Shown piece after piece: positions 33,002 through 41,061 of a DNA stretch of 45,646 nt. The DNA is from Methanoculleus frigidifontis (GTDB lineage Archaea; Halobacteriota; Methanomicrobia; Methanomicrobiales; Methanoculleaceae). The stretch covers positions 1-45,646 of the forward strand of contig NZ_VCYH01000014.1 of NCBI RefSeq assembly GCF_030464345.1, in the 5' to 3' direction. Position 1 is the stretch's first letter, and every line of letters starts with the position of its first letter. The notes under the pieces are model-generated. The model worked only from the letters and a program-made list of their open reading frames with translations. It had not been told where the DNA came from and did not search any database. The position numbers and the translations under genes were made by a program.

Positions 33002-34033
33002 TCACTCAACGTAGGCGATGACCCTGCGCTTCAGCCAGTTTCTGTTGATGAGGTTGCTGTATGTCCATTCGGCGAGTGCCCCCAGCGTGTTTTTCCGGTA
33101 GAGCTCGAGGTATACGGAGATGCCGAAGCCGAACTTCGATTTGAAGTAGTTGAGGTTCCGGGTATTCGCACCGATGTTCTCGAACCGGGTGAACCCGTCC
33201 TCCTTCCCCTTCTGCATCAGGAGCCACTGGAGGTATGCGTTGCCGTTGTTCGCGTTTTCTATCCGCGGCGTGCCCATCCAGAGCAGAAACCGTTTGTACT
33301 CCTGTGTGGTGACGGTGCCGACGAGCGCCCCGTTTCTGTCGTACAGGGAATAGATGCCGAGATGGTGCGGGTATGCCTGGAAGAGGTCTTCGAAGTAGCG
33401 TTTACTGATCATGGGGATGTTCATCGACGGCTGGCTGAACCGCTCGGAGAGTGCCTGGTAGACGGAAGAGATGTCGGTCTCCCGGACAAGTTCCATCCCT
33501 GCTGCAGAAGCCTTCTTGAGGGTGTTTCGCAGTTTGTAGTGGAAGCTGTTCCAGATCTCCGGAGACGGGCGTGTCAGGTCGATGGTATATGTATAGTGTA
33601 CCTTTGCGCTGTAGCGGTTCCAGATGAAGTGGCGGATATCAAGGAACTCCGGGGTCTGGGTTACCGAGAGGTAACTCGGAGAAAACTGTTCGAGTTCTGC
33701 GGTGATATCTCCCGAAACCGTCTCGAGGAACGATTCCTTTTTGCTCTGTTTTAAGAGGTCGTACTCCTTTCCCATGACGAACCCCAGGTAGGGAATGACC
33801 GCCTGCAGCGGTGGAGGAGAAAAGGCCGTTTTCAGGCCGTGCACGTTCTTGCAGAAGAGTGGAAAGACACTGATCAGCTCTTCGCCTTTGTAGATGCCGT
33901 ACGGAAGAAAGCGGTATCCCGTGTGCTCCTCGGTGATCCGCAGGAAGTCCCATTTGTGAAAGAGAAGGCCGGAACGGCTCTCGTCAATGAATGCGTCCCA
34001 TACATCTTTGTCGCGTAGAATCTCAATGGTCAT
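33002..34033 (-). CDS. FemAB-like (GNAT superfamily) transferase, copy 1
   Basis: 343 aa, two GNAT-like lobes as in FemX and BioF2-type proteins. These transfer an aminoacyl or acyl group, classically from aminoacyl-tRNA to a cell-wall precursor. Seen: SGLLFHKWDFLRITEEHTGY near the N-terminus, SPPPLQAVIPYLG, FHYKLRNTLKKASAAGMEL (the basic helix of the family), and TVTTQEYKRFLLWMGTPR in the second lobe. No transmembrane segment, so cytoplasmic or peripheral. It is a paralog of the 34427-35443 protein. Donor and acceptor are unknown; neighbouring CapK-like enzymes could supply an activated acid. Confidence 0.85.
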   Translation of the reverse strand: MTIEILRDKDVWDAFIDESRSGLLFHKWDFLRITEEHTGYRFLPYGIYKGEELISVFPLFCKNVHGLKTAFSPPPLQAVIPYLGFVMGKEYDLLKQSKKESFLETVSGDITAELEQFSPSYLSVTQTPEFLDIRHFIWNRYSAKVHYTYTIDLTRPSPEIWNSFHYKLRNTLKKASAAGMELVRETDISSVYQALSERFSQPSMNIPMISKRYFEDLFQAYPHHLGIYSLYDRNGALVGTVTTQEYKRFLLWMGTPRIENANNGNAYLQWLLMQKGKEDGFTRFENIGANTRNLNYFKSKFGFGISVYLELYRKNTLGALAEWTYSNLINRNWLKRRVIAYVE

Positions 34034-34426
34034 TCTGTCATCAATCTCCCCTGTTCAACCGTCGACCTGCCGACGAACCTAACCCGGTTTTTTCTGTATA
34101 TATACTTTTCTGTCGCGGCGGCTCCGGTCGGCCGCCGCGGAGTGCCTGCTGAAGGTTTGACCGGTGGCTGGAATCCCACTGTCCGTGATGCCTTTTTAAA
34201 CGCTCCTGTATCGTTTTTTGTCTGGCTGCATCGCTTCCCGGGCAGTACAGGCTCCTCCCATCGGCTCCATCCCGCCGTAGCAGTTGCAGAGATCGGAGGT
34301 GCCCCAGAATAGATGTGAGCATATTTCGGAGAATCCGACCGGATCTGTGTCGGCCGCCTGCATGAGGAGTGCGGTTGTTGTTCAGGACACTGCCCGGATA
34401 TCGTGGTAGGGGGCGTTTCCGTGGAC
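34034..34426. other. Gap between the two FemAB-like genes
   Basis: 393 bp. Holds the promoter of copy 1 at 34098-34110; the rest (34111-34426) shows T-rich patches and no supported gene. An open frame crossing it on the minus strand is compositional. Confidence 0.5.
34098..34110 (-). promoter_or_regulatory. FemAB promoter word, copy 1
   Basis: Minus-strand GAAAAGTATATAT, ending 65 bp before the ATG at 34033. The identical 13-mer lies 63 bp before the paralog at 35443. Confidence 0.6.
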
Positions 34427-35443
34427 TTACAGCCTTCCGGTCCGCATCATCATCTTTTTGAAGAGATTTGTGTACGCCCATTCACCGGCTCTTCCGAGAG
34501 CATCTTTCCTGGAGATCTCAAAGTAGACCTCGAGATCAGGATTGAACTTTGACTTGAAGAAGATCAGATCCTTGTTGTTTGCGCCCATGTTCTCGAGCAA
34601 TGGATAGCCTTCTGCTTTTGCCTTCTGGATGAGCAGCCACTGGAGGTACTCGTTGCCTGCCTGCGTCGTATCGAGCCGCGGCGTTCCGATCCAGAGCAGG
34701 AACCGCTTGTACTCCTGCGTCGTGACGAACCCGGCCACCTCGTTGTCCCTGTCATAGAGGTAGTAGAGCCCTATCCGGTCGGGGTAGGCATGCATGAGAT
34801 CGGTGAGGTAGTTGCGGTCGATGACGGGAATGTCGAGCGACGGGTCTTTGTACCGTTCGGAGAGGAGCGTGTAAAATGCCGAGAGATCGTCGCTCTTCTC
34901 GAGCCGCATGCCGGCTTTTCCAGCTTTCTTCAACTTGCTACGGAGTTTGTAGTGCAGGCCACCCCAGAGATCGTCGAGGGATTTTTCGAGGTCGATGGTA
35001 TAGGAGTAGTGGACGGCGGTGGAAAACCCGTCCCAGATATACTGCCTGAGATCGTGAAAGCCCGGGACGAGCGTGACTGAGAGGTAGTTTGGAGAGAGAC
35101 TGGCGATCTCCTGCATCATCTCGTCGCAGACGTGTTTGAGGACCGTCTCCTTCTTGCTCTGCTTCATCTCCGCAAACTCCCTGCTCATGATGCATCCGAG
35201 GTGTGGGATGACGGTCAGAGGCGGCGGGGAGACGACCATATGGAGCCCGTGCCGTTTTTTATAAAACAGGGGATAGAGGCAGACGAGTTCCTCCCCTTTG
35301 TACACGGCATAGGGGAGGAGCGTATATCCCGTATGCTTCTCCGTAATTGTGAGATAGTCCCATTTGTGAAATAAAAGCCCGGAGGAGCTCTCGTCGATGA
35401 AACTATCCCATCTGTCACTGTCGTTTAAGAGCTGTACCGTCAT
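34427..35443 (-). CDS. FemAB-like (GNAT superfamily) transferase, copy 2
   Basis: 338 aa. Same layout as copy 1: SSGLLFHKWDYLTITEKHTGY, SPPPLTVIPHLGC, LHYKLRSKLKKAGKAGM and FVTTQEYKRFLLWIGTPR. I judge overall identity to be about half by eye, strongest in these motifs. The open frame runs to 35593, but the ATG at 35443 has GGTGA four bases upstream and a TATA word 63 bp before it, so the longer form is rejected. As for copy 1, the transferred group is unknown; the pair may act in sequence, like FemA/FemB, or on alternative acceptors. Confidence 0.85.
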   Translation of the reverse strand: MTVQLLNDSDRWDSFIDESSSGLLFHKWDYLTITEKHTGYTLLPYAVYKGEELVCLYPLFYKKRHGLHMVVSPPPLTVIPHLGCIMSREFAEMKQSKKETVLKHVCDEMMQEIASLSPNYLSVTLVPGFHDLRQYIWDGFSTAVHYSYTIDLEKSLDDLWGGLHYKLRSKLKKAGKAGMRLEKSDDLSAFYTLLSERYKDPSLDIPVIDRNYLTDLMHAYPDRIGLYYLYDRDNEVAGFVTTQEYKRFLLWIGTPRLDTTQAGNEYLQWLLIQKAKAEGYPLLENMGANNKDLIFFKSKFNPDLEVYFEISRKDALGRAGEWAYTNLFKKMMMRTGRL

Positions 35444-35505
35444 GCACTCACCGTATCCGGGAATTGTTTGTATGGTCGTTCGACGGGTATTCACCACATC
35501 CCACA

Positions 35506-35518
35506 ATATATACTTTTC
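35506..35518 (-). promoter_or_regulatory. FemAB promoter word, copy 2
   Basis: Minus-strand GAAAAGTATATAT, identical to the word at 34098-34110 and at nearly the same distance from the start codon. Confidence 0.6.
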
Positions 35519-36176
35519 CGCGAATGGCGACGCGTACTGCGGCCCTGAGAAGGAGATGGGGAGGGAGCCGCATCCCGCTCCCGGTGCAATCACCCCGACG
35601 GTTCCCGGGACCGGGGAGCGGCGGCATACACCCTATCAACCGCCTGTGCGAAAAGTATCGGTGTTTATGAGAGCACTACCCCGTTTTGCAGCCCCTGCGG
35701 TGAAGATCGGTTCTCATCGGCTGCCTGGGGCGGTTCTCTATCTCCCCGGTTTCCCGGGAAAATCCGGGGAGATCCGGCAGACACGACCGGAAACGGGACG
35801 TGTTGCATGATGAAATATCCGAATCCTGGAGAAATTTTTAAATACTGGTATGGATGAGGTAGGGGCATGGTTACGCTCCGCCTGTTAGCCATGGATGACG
35901 TCTCTTTCCACTCCTGGACGTATTGCAATCCAAGCAGCGACGTCTGGGTTTTCTTCCGGGAAAAACGTTTACTGCCGGAATTTTTGCGGCATTTCTGTTA
36001 TATATGGAGAGACGATCGGAAGGTGGTGTCCTCTTCGGAGCATTTTTTCTGAAGGGCCGGGCGTGCCGTGCATGATGATATCGTCCGAACCTCGTATGGG
36101 CGATGCATTCCAGCAGCGGAAATATTAAATGGGAGGAGACAAACTCACGGTAGCCGGAGACGACCGGGGGATCGGC
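35519..36176. other. Divergent intergenic region before CapK-like gene 2
   Basis: About 660 bp between the divergent FemAB-like 2 and CapK-like 2 genes. TATA-like words lie at about 35832-35843 (TTTTTAAATACT), 35998-36007 (TTATATATGG) and 36119-36128 (AATATTAAAT). A 61-codon ORF at 35867-36052 starts ~30 bp after the first of these, but its composition is unremarkable and I cannot support it as a gene. The third word is ~53 bp before the ATG at 36177 and is the likely CapK-like 2 promoter. Confidence 0.45.
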
Positions 36177-37562
36177 ATGAATCGAATCTGGGAGCGCATG
36201 TATAACCACGAATCGGTCACTGCCAAGGCTCTCGGCATGCTTCCCGTCCTGAGAACCTTTCGCGACACGTATGCTCTCCTCCAGCGCTCGCAGCGGTGGA
36301 GCCGCGAGGAGCTGGAGGCGTACCAGCGGGCTGAGCTGGCGCGCCTGCTTGAGCATGCGTACGAGCACGTGCCCTACTACCGGCGCGTCTTCGACGAGCG
36401 GAGCCTGAACCCGGCGGACATCCACGATTTTGCAGATCTGCGGCTGCTTCCGTTTCTGACGAAGGAGATCGTGCAGAACAATCTCGCGGACCTGCGGGCG
36501 ACCAGCTTCCCGGAGGATGCCTTTGAGTATGTGACGACGGGCGGCTCGACCGGGATACCGGTCGGATTCTATTACGAGAAGGGCGTCTCGCGTGCAAAGG
36601 AATGGGCGTTCATGAAGGCGCAGTGGGACCGGGTCGGCTACCGGTTCATCGATAAATGCGTCGTCCTGCGGGGTAACGTCGTTCCTTCTGCAGAAGAGGG
36701 CATCTTCTGGAAGAAGACCCTCTTTCGCCGCTGGCTGATCATGTCGTCGTATCACATGACCGAGGAGAACATGCCCGCATACATCCGCCAGATCCGGAAA
36801 TTCACCCCGAAATACATTCAGGCGTATCCGTCGATCATCATTATTCTTGCAAAATATATGGAAAGGCACGGTATCGAGCCGTTTCCGTCGCTCAAGGCCG
36901 TTCTCTGCGGTTCGGAGAACCTCTATCCCTGGCAGCGGGAGCTGATTGAGGAGGTCTTCGGCTGCCGCGTCTACAGCTGGTACGGCAACAGCGAACAGAC
37001 CGTGCTCGCCGGTGAATGTGAGATGAGTTCCTGCTACCACATATTCCCCGAGTACGGGATCGTTGAACTGCTCGGAAAGGACGATCAGCCGGTTATGGAG
37101 CCGGGGCAGATGGGGGAGGTGGTCGCGACCAGCCTTACCAACTACATCTGCCCGCTCATCCGCTACCGGACGATGGACCTGGCGACGCGGGCAGCCCTGC
37201 CGTGCCCCTGCGGGAGAGCGTATCCGCTGCTTGAGAAGGTGGAAGGGCGGCTGCAGGAGTTCATCGTCACAAAGAACGATCGAATGATTCCTATGACCGC
37301 CGTCAACATGCACTCGGCGGTATTCGACAATGTCATGCAGTTTCAGTTTTTCCAGGAGAGAGAAGGTGAGGTCATCTTGAAGATCGTACGGAAATCCAGT
37401 TACACCGACTCAGATACCGAGTCTATCCGCAGGGAATCGCAGAAGAAACTCGGTGAAGACGTACGGGTCACGATTCATTTCGTTGAATCCATCCCGCGCA
37501 CCGAACGGGGCAAGTATCGTTTCCTGATTCAGCGTCTCCCGATTGAAAACTGCGATCTGTGA
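36177..37562 (+). CDS. CapK/PaaK-like adenylate-forming enzyme, copy 2
   Basis: 461 aa, paralog of the 31144-32541 protein. TTGGSTGIPVGFYYE is the phosphate loop (a Gly replaces Ser of copy 1), SWYGNSEQTVLAGECE and IRYRTMD are identical to copy 1, and IPRTERGKYRFLIQ holds the probable catalytic Lys. CPCGRAYP keeps the Cys pair. The C-terminal ~110 residues differ markedly from copy 1 (TKNDRMIPMTAVNMHS), consistent with a different acyl substrate or partner. ATG 36177 has GGGGGAT just upstream; an in-frame ATG at 36129 is the alternative. The CapA-like gene follows directly, its ribosome site overlapping this stop. Confidence 0.88.
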   Translation: MNRIWERMYNHESVTAKALGMLPVLRTFRDTYALLQRSQRWSREELEAYQRAELARLLEHAYEHVPYYRRVFDERSLNPADIHDFADLRLLPFLTKEIVQNNLADLRATSFPEDAFEYVTTGGSTGIPVGFYYEKGVSRAKEWAFMKAQWDRVGYRFIDKCVVLRGNVVPSAEEGIFWKKTLFRRWLIMSSYHMTEENMPAYIRQIRKFTPKYIQAYPSIIIILAKYMERHGIEPFPSLKAVLCGSENLYPWQRELIEEVFGCRVYSWYGNSEQTVLAGECEMSSCYHIFPEYGIVELLGKDDQPVMEPGQMGEVVATSLTNYICPLIRYRTMDLATRAALPCPCGRAYPLLEKVEGRLQEFIVTKNDRMIPMTAVNMHSAVFDNVMQFQFFQEREGEVILKIVRKSSYTDSDTESIRRESQKKLGEDVRVTIHFVESIPRTERGKYRFLIQRLPIENCDL

Positions 37563-37571
37563 GGTGATATG

Positions 37572-38648
37572 ATGGATACGGTGCGACTGGTAGCGGCAGG
37601 CGATGTCTGGCTGCAGACGAAGTACGGCCGCCATCCCTTTGCGCAGGTCCGGAAGATCCTCGCCGATAAGGATATCCTCTTCGCAAATCTCGAGACGGCG
37701 CTCTCGATGGAGGGTGAGCGGGCAGAAAAACATCATGTCATCGCCGCACCTCCCGAGAATGCGGCATACCTGAAAGAGGCGGGTTTCGATATCGTCAGCG
37801 TGGCGAACAATCATACGCTTGATATGGGCGCGACAGGGTTTGCGAACACCCTGGACGCCCTTGCGGCGAGGGGGATAGCTTCCACCGGCGGCTCGACGCC
37901 GCGGCACCCGTCGGCGCACGCGGTTCTGGAACGCAGCGGTATACAGATCGGGTTTCTCGGATACACTATCGGGCGGTCCGTCCCGCCGCCTGGGACGGTG
38001 GTGAACCGGCTGGTCGAAGAGAAGATCGTTGCCGATATCAGAGCGCTCCGAGAATCGTGCGACCATGTTGCGGTCTCGCTGCATTGGGGCGTCGAACTGG
38101 TCTATTACCCCTCGCCATGGCAGATCCGGCTCGCCCACCGCCTCGTCGATGCCGGTGCGACGCTCATTCTTGGGCATCACCCCCATACTATCCAGGCGGT
38201 GGAGCGGTATCGCGGCGGCCTCATCGCCTACTCCCTCGGGATGCTGCAGTTCGACCCGAACTGGCCGCATGGTATCTCGCACGACTCGTTCGTCCTCTCG
38301 ATCGATATCGGGGGCGACGGCGTTGCCAGCGTTCGGGCGATACCCATCATCGTTGACGACGACTTCGTGCCGTCGCCGGCAGGCCCCGACGATGCTCAAA
38401 GGATCCTTCGGTTCGTCTCGGATGTATCGGGGCCGGTGAACGAGGGGCGGATCTCAAGCCGCTGGTGGTTCGAGCAGATCGCAGAGCCGTACATGACGAT
38501 GAACCTTGAGAGTTACCAGCTCCGTATCCGGCAGCACGGGGTTCTGCCGCTTCTGGAGTGCGGGGTGTGGCTCGCAACGCCGTTCTGCATGCGGTGTTAC
38601 GCGGGTCTGCTCCGGAAGAGGCTGCGCAGGGCGAATGGGGCACAATAG
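37572..38648 (+). CDS. CapA-like metallophosphoesterase (PGA_cap family)
   Basis: 358 aa. Calcineurin-like fold of the CapA/PgsA family linked to poly-gamma-glutamate capsule synthesis: VAAGDVWLQ, LFANLETALS, VSVANNHTLDMG, VSLHWGVELVYYPS and LILGHHPHTIQ supply the metal-site Asp, Asn and His residues. Unlike many CapA proteins it has no N-terminal signal or membrane helix, so it may act in the cytoplasm. GAGGTGA at 37561-37567 overlaps the upstream stop and favours the second ATG (37572) over 37569. The link to glutamate polymers is by family, not proven. Confidence 0.88.
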   Translation: MDTVRLVAAGDVWLQTKYGRHPFAQVRKILADKDILFANLETALSMEGERAEKHHVIAAPPENAAYLKEAGFDIVSVANNHTLDMGATGFANTLDALAARGIASTGGSTPRHPSAHAVLERSGIQIGFLGYTIGRSVPPPGTVVNRLVEEKIVADIRALRESCDHVAVSLHWGVELVYYPSPWQIRLAHRLVDAGATLILGHHPHTIQAVERYRGGLIAYSLGMLQFDPNWPHGISHDSFVLSIDIGGDGVASVRAIPIIVDDDFVPSPAGPDDAQRILRFVSDVSGPVNEGRISSRWWFEQIAEPYMTMNLESYQLRIRQHGVLPLLECGVWLATPFCMRCYAGLLRKRLRRANGAQ

Positions 38649-38844
38649 ATCCGCACGTTTCCTCTTCTTTGCATCACATATCGCGATTTTTGTCCGGTGA
38701 GCGCATATGCCGGAACTTGCCTGCGGTATATAAATCTGTTGGTGCTCCGGAACGATGTCTGGTCGTTCGGCTCATCCTTCGATATCGCCACCGTTCCACT
38801 GAGAAAACGTGGCGAATCGGGATGTTCGGGAGGGTAGAGGGAAC

Positions 38845-38854
38845 GTATATATAT
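38845..38854 (+). promoter_or_regulatory. Candidate promoter of the AsnB-like operon
   Basis: GTATATATAT; a start near 38876 would give a ~220-nt leader containing the 38961-38979 hairpin. Confidence 0.45.
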
Positions 38855-38960
38855 GGGTTTTGCTATTACAACCGTGAGCGCGCGCCACCGGGTATCACGG
38901 CGGAACGTCAGAAACACGCTTCGGGTATAGCCCGATATCGGCTCTCTCATACAGTCACGT

Positions 38961-38979
38961 TCCCGGACACTATCCGGGA
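38961..38979. repeat. Perfect inverted repeat in the leader of the AsnB-like operon
   Basis: TCCCGGA / TCCGGGA with a CACTA loop; possible operator or RNA hairpin. Confidence 0.4.
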
Positions 38980-39099
38980 GAGGGTGGATACAGGGGCGGA
39001 GCGTCGCTGATTCCGTCCGGCGCATATGTCTGCCGGAAAATGCGAACCCTGCGTGCAGATTCCATTGAAACAGAGAGAACGAACGGAGGACGGATCATC

Positions 39100-41061
39100 A
39101 TGCCGGGAATTGTTGCGGTTCTGGAGAGAGGACCTGATGGGCTTTCGGGAGAGATTGCCGGGCGTATCGCGGACCGGATGTACGAGTCGTCACGCCTCCG
39201 GCGCCATATCGTTGACCCGGGGAACGGTTTCGCTCTGGTTATCCTCCACAATGAGAAGGACTTCTTCGGGTGCCTGCATTCCGACGACTGGCTGGTTGCG
39301 TGGTACGGCCGCCCGCTCTACAATGGCCGCCCGCTCACCCCCGAGATCTTCGGAGAATGCGAGGCATATCTTGGCAGGGATCCGGATGCGTTCTTTGCGA
39401 ACTGGTACGGCCACTTCCAGGCGGTGATCTATGCGAAGAAGCGGCACGAACTCTATGCTGCCTCCGATAAGATCAGCACCCAGCAGCTCTATTACACCGA
39501 GGGGAAGGACTTTGTCGCCCTCGCTCCCGAGACCCTCTCCCTGCGTGCCCTTGCGGCGTTCGGGTGGCGGCCGGCCATCCGGGACGGGGCGATCTACGAG
39601 TACCTGGCCAGCGGCCATCTCTGGGGGGACGGGACGTTCTGGGATACTGTGTTCCGCCTCGGACCAGGCCAGTATCTTCACGCCCGTCCGGGCGGGCTCT
39701 CCCACCGGTTCTACTGGCAGCCGGTCTATCGCCCCTCCGATGAAGACGAGGGATCCCTGCGGGAACGGCTTTTCAAGGCAATAGAAAAGGATATCTCCTC
39801 GCTCCCGCCAGGGCGGGCTCTCCTGACGCTGAGCGGCGGGGCGGACTCGCGGAGCCTTCTCGGGTTCCTGGATGCGATGGAGATGCCGTTCGGTGTTGTC
39901 AGCTATAACTTCGGGGACGCCTACACCGCAAGCGATGCCCACGTGGGGGAGTACTATGCCGATAAAATCGGTGCAGACCACTTCTTTTACGATGCCGACC
40001 TGAGCGACATCGATCGGCTCATCGACGATATCCGCCGGGTGATTGCCGCTACCGGCGGCGAATGCGACACCGTAGTCGGCCAGGACGCGTTCCTCGGCAC
40101 CCGGTTTTACCGCACCCTCGCCGGGGACTATGACTTCCTGCTCCGCGGCGATGAAATCTGGGGCGGACATATGCACGTCACCAACAGTGACATGGCGTTT
40201 CTGGATACCTACCTCTACACACTCGAAGAGTTCAGGCAGCCGGCGAAGATCCTTTCCCCGGAGGCCTTCCGGCAGGGTGTCCGGTACCTGAAGGCGCAGA
40301 TGCAGGAGTACTCCCGGGAGTATCCGGCCGCCGTCCGGAACGCGGACGATCTCCGGGATTATCTCTACTGGCGGCACCGGGAGACCCGGCTTCTGCAGAC
40401 GATGGCCTACATCCGCCGTGTCTACATCCCGCATATCGCACCGTTCCTGCTGGACCATACCGTTGCGAGCACCCTGGTTACGCCGAGCCGGCTGCGGACT
40501 GACAAACAGCTCTTCAGAGAGATGAACCGGGTGGGTTTTCCGGCTCTCTTTCAGGATCCGAGCGCCCCGAACCCGTTCATGACGGAGAGCACCCGGTTCG
40601 ACCGGATCTACCGTGACCCGAACGTACTGGCACTCATCCGCGATGCACTGATCGAAAACCCCCCTGCGGCCTTCCGCGATCTCCTTGACCCGGAGAGAAC
40701 AGAGGCCTGGGTTGCGTCGGTCACTGCGGGTGAAGCGACTGCCATCCGGGCGCAGAACCGGTTGTACAATCTTCTGCTCACCGTCCGGGATATCGTAAGC
40801 CGGAGCCCTTCTCTCTCGGCGCATCTGGAGTACCTGCTTGTGCGGTCCGGGCTTGTCAAGTACCCGTTTCTCGACTCCAAGTATCTCTTCCGGCTGCTGG
40901 TGCTCGCCCTTGCGCTCCGGGAGCACGAAGCTGTTGCCGCTACGGGGGCGGCGGCGTCTTCGGGTGCAGAGACCCCCTCTGCAGTGCACGACTTCCCCGG
41001 TCGGCATGCCCTGACAGGCACCGGAAAAAGCCTCATCAGCGCGGAGGCACAGCGGCAATGA
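39100..41061 (+). CDS. Asparagine-synthetase-like protein with altered glutaminase site
   Basis: 653 aa. Two domains: an N-terminal Ntn-hydrolase (class II glutamine amidotransferase) fold, and an AsnB-type synthetase with the PP-loop LLTLSGGADSRSLLGFL near residue 247, which activates a carboxylate as acyl-AMP. The expected N-terminal Cys after Met (MCGI) is Pro here (MPGIVAVLE), so glutamine hydrolysis should not occur; ammonia or another amine would be used, as in lactam or amide synthetases. The start is ATG at 39100 with GGAGG ten bases upstream; the frame is open to 39040. The stop overlaps the next ATG. A function in making an amide on the surface polymer is inference. Confidence 0.85.
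   Translation: MPGIVAVLERGPDGLSGEIAGRIADRMYESSRLRRHIVDPGNGFALVILHNEKDFFGCLHSDDWLVAWYGRPLYNGRPLTPEIFGECEAYLGRDPDAFFANWYGHFQAVIYAKKRHELYAASDKISTQQLYYTEGKDFVALAPETLSLRALAAFGWRPAIRDGAIYEYLASGHLWGDGTFWDTVFRLGPGQYLHARPGGLSHRFYWQPVYRPSDEDEGSLRERLFKAIEKDISSLPPGRALLTLSGGADSRSLLGFLDAMEMPFGVVSYNFGDAYTASDAHVGEYYADKIGADHFFYDADLSDIDRLIDDIRRVIAATGGECDTVVGQDAFLGTRFYRTLAGDYDFLLRGDEIWGGHMHVTNSDMAFLDTYLYTLEEFRQPAKILSPEAFRQGVRYLKAQMQEYSREYPAAVRNADDLRDYLYWRHRETRLLQTMAYIRRVYIPHIAPFLLDHTVASTLVTPSRLRTDKQLFREMNRVGFPALFQDPSAPNPFMTESTRFDRIYRDPNVLALIRDALIENPPAAFRDLLDPERTEAWVASVTAGEATAIRAQNRLYNLLLTVRDIVSRSPSLSAHLEYLLVRSGLVKYPFLDSKYLFRLLVLALALREHEAVAATGAAASSGAETPSAVHDFPGRHALTGTGKSLISAEAQRQ

Larger units (their letters stand above)
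38649..39099. other. Intergenic region with two TATA boxes and a hairpin
   Basis: 450 bp without a supported gene. TATA boxes at 38726-38735 (GTATATAAAT) and 38845-38854 (GTATATATAT). A perfect 7-bp inverted repeat, TCCCGGA-CACTA-TCCGGGA, lies at 38961-38979, between the second TATA and the start at 39100. This looks like a regulated promoter region for the AsnB-like operon. Confidence 0.55.

Noticed and set aside
32620-33009. 129-codon minus-strand ORF between convergent genes
   Set aside because: Ser/Pro/Arg-rich without domain and overlapping the end of the FemAB-like gene; possible decayed insertion but unsupported.
35444-35593. 50-residue upstream extension of FemAB-like copy 2
   Set aside because: It spans the promoter word and lacks homology to copy 1.
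35867-36052. 61-codon ORF before CapK-like gene 2
   Set aside because: It has a TATA word at a fair distance but no recognisable protein character or coupling.
35871-37313. 480-codon minus-strand open frame opposite CapK-like gene 2
   Set aside because: A similar shadow exists opposite CapK-like gene 1 with the same residues, so it merely copies the conserved coding DNA.
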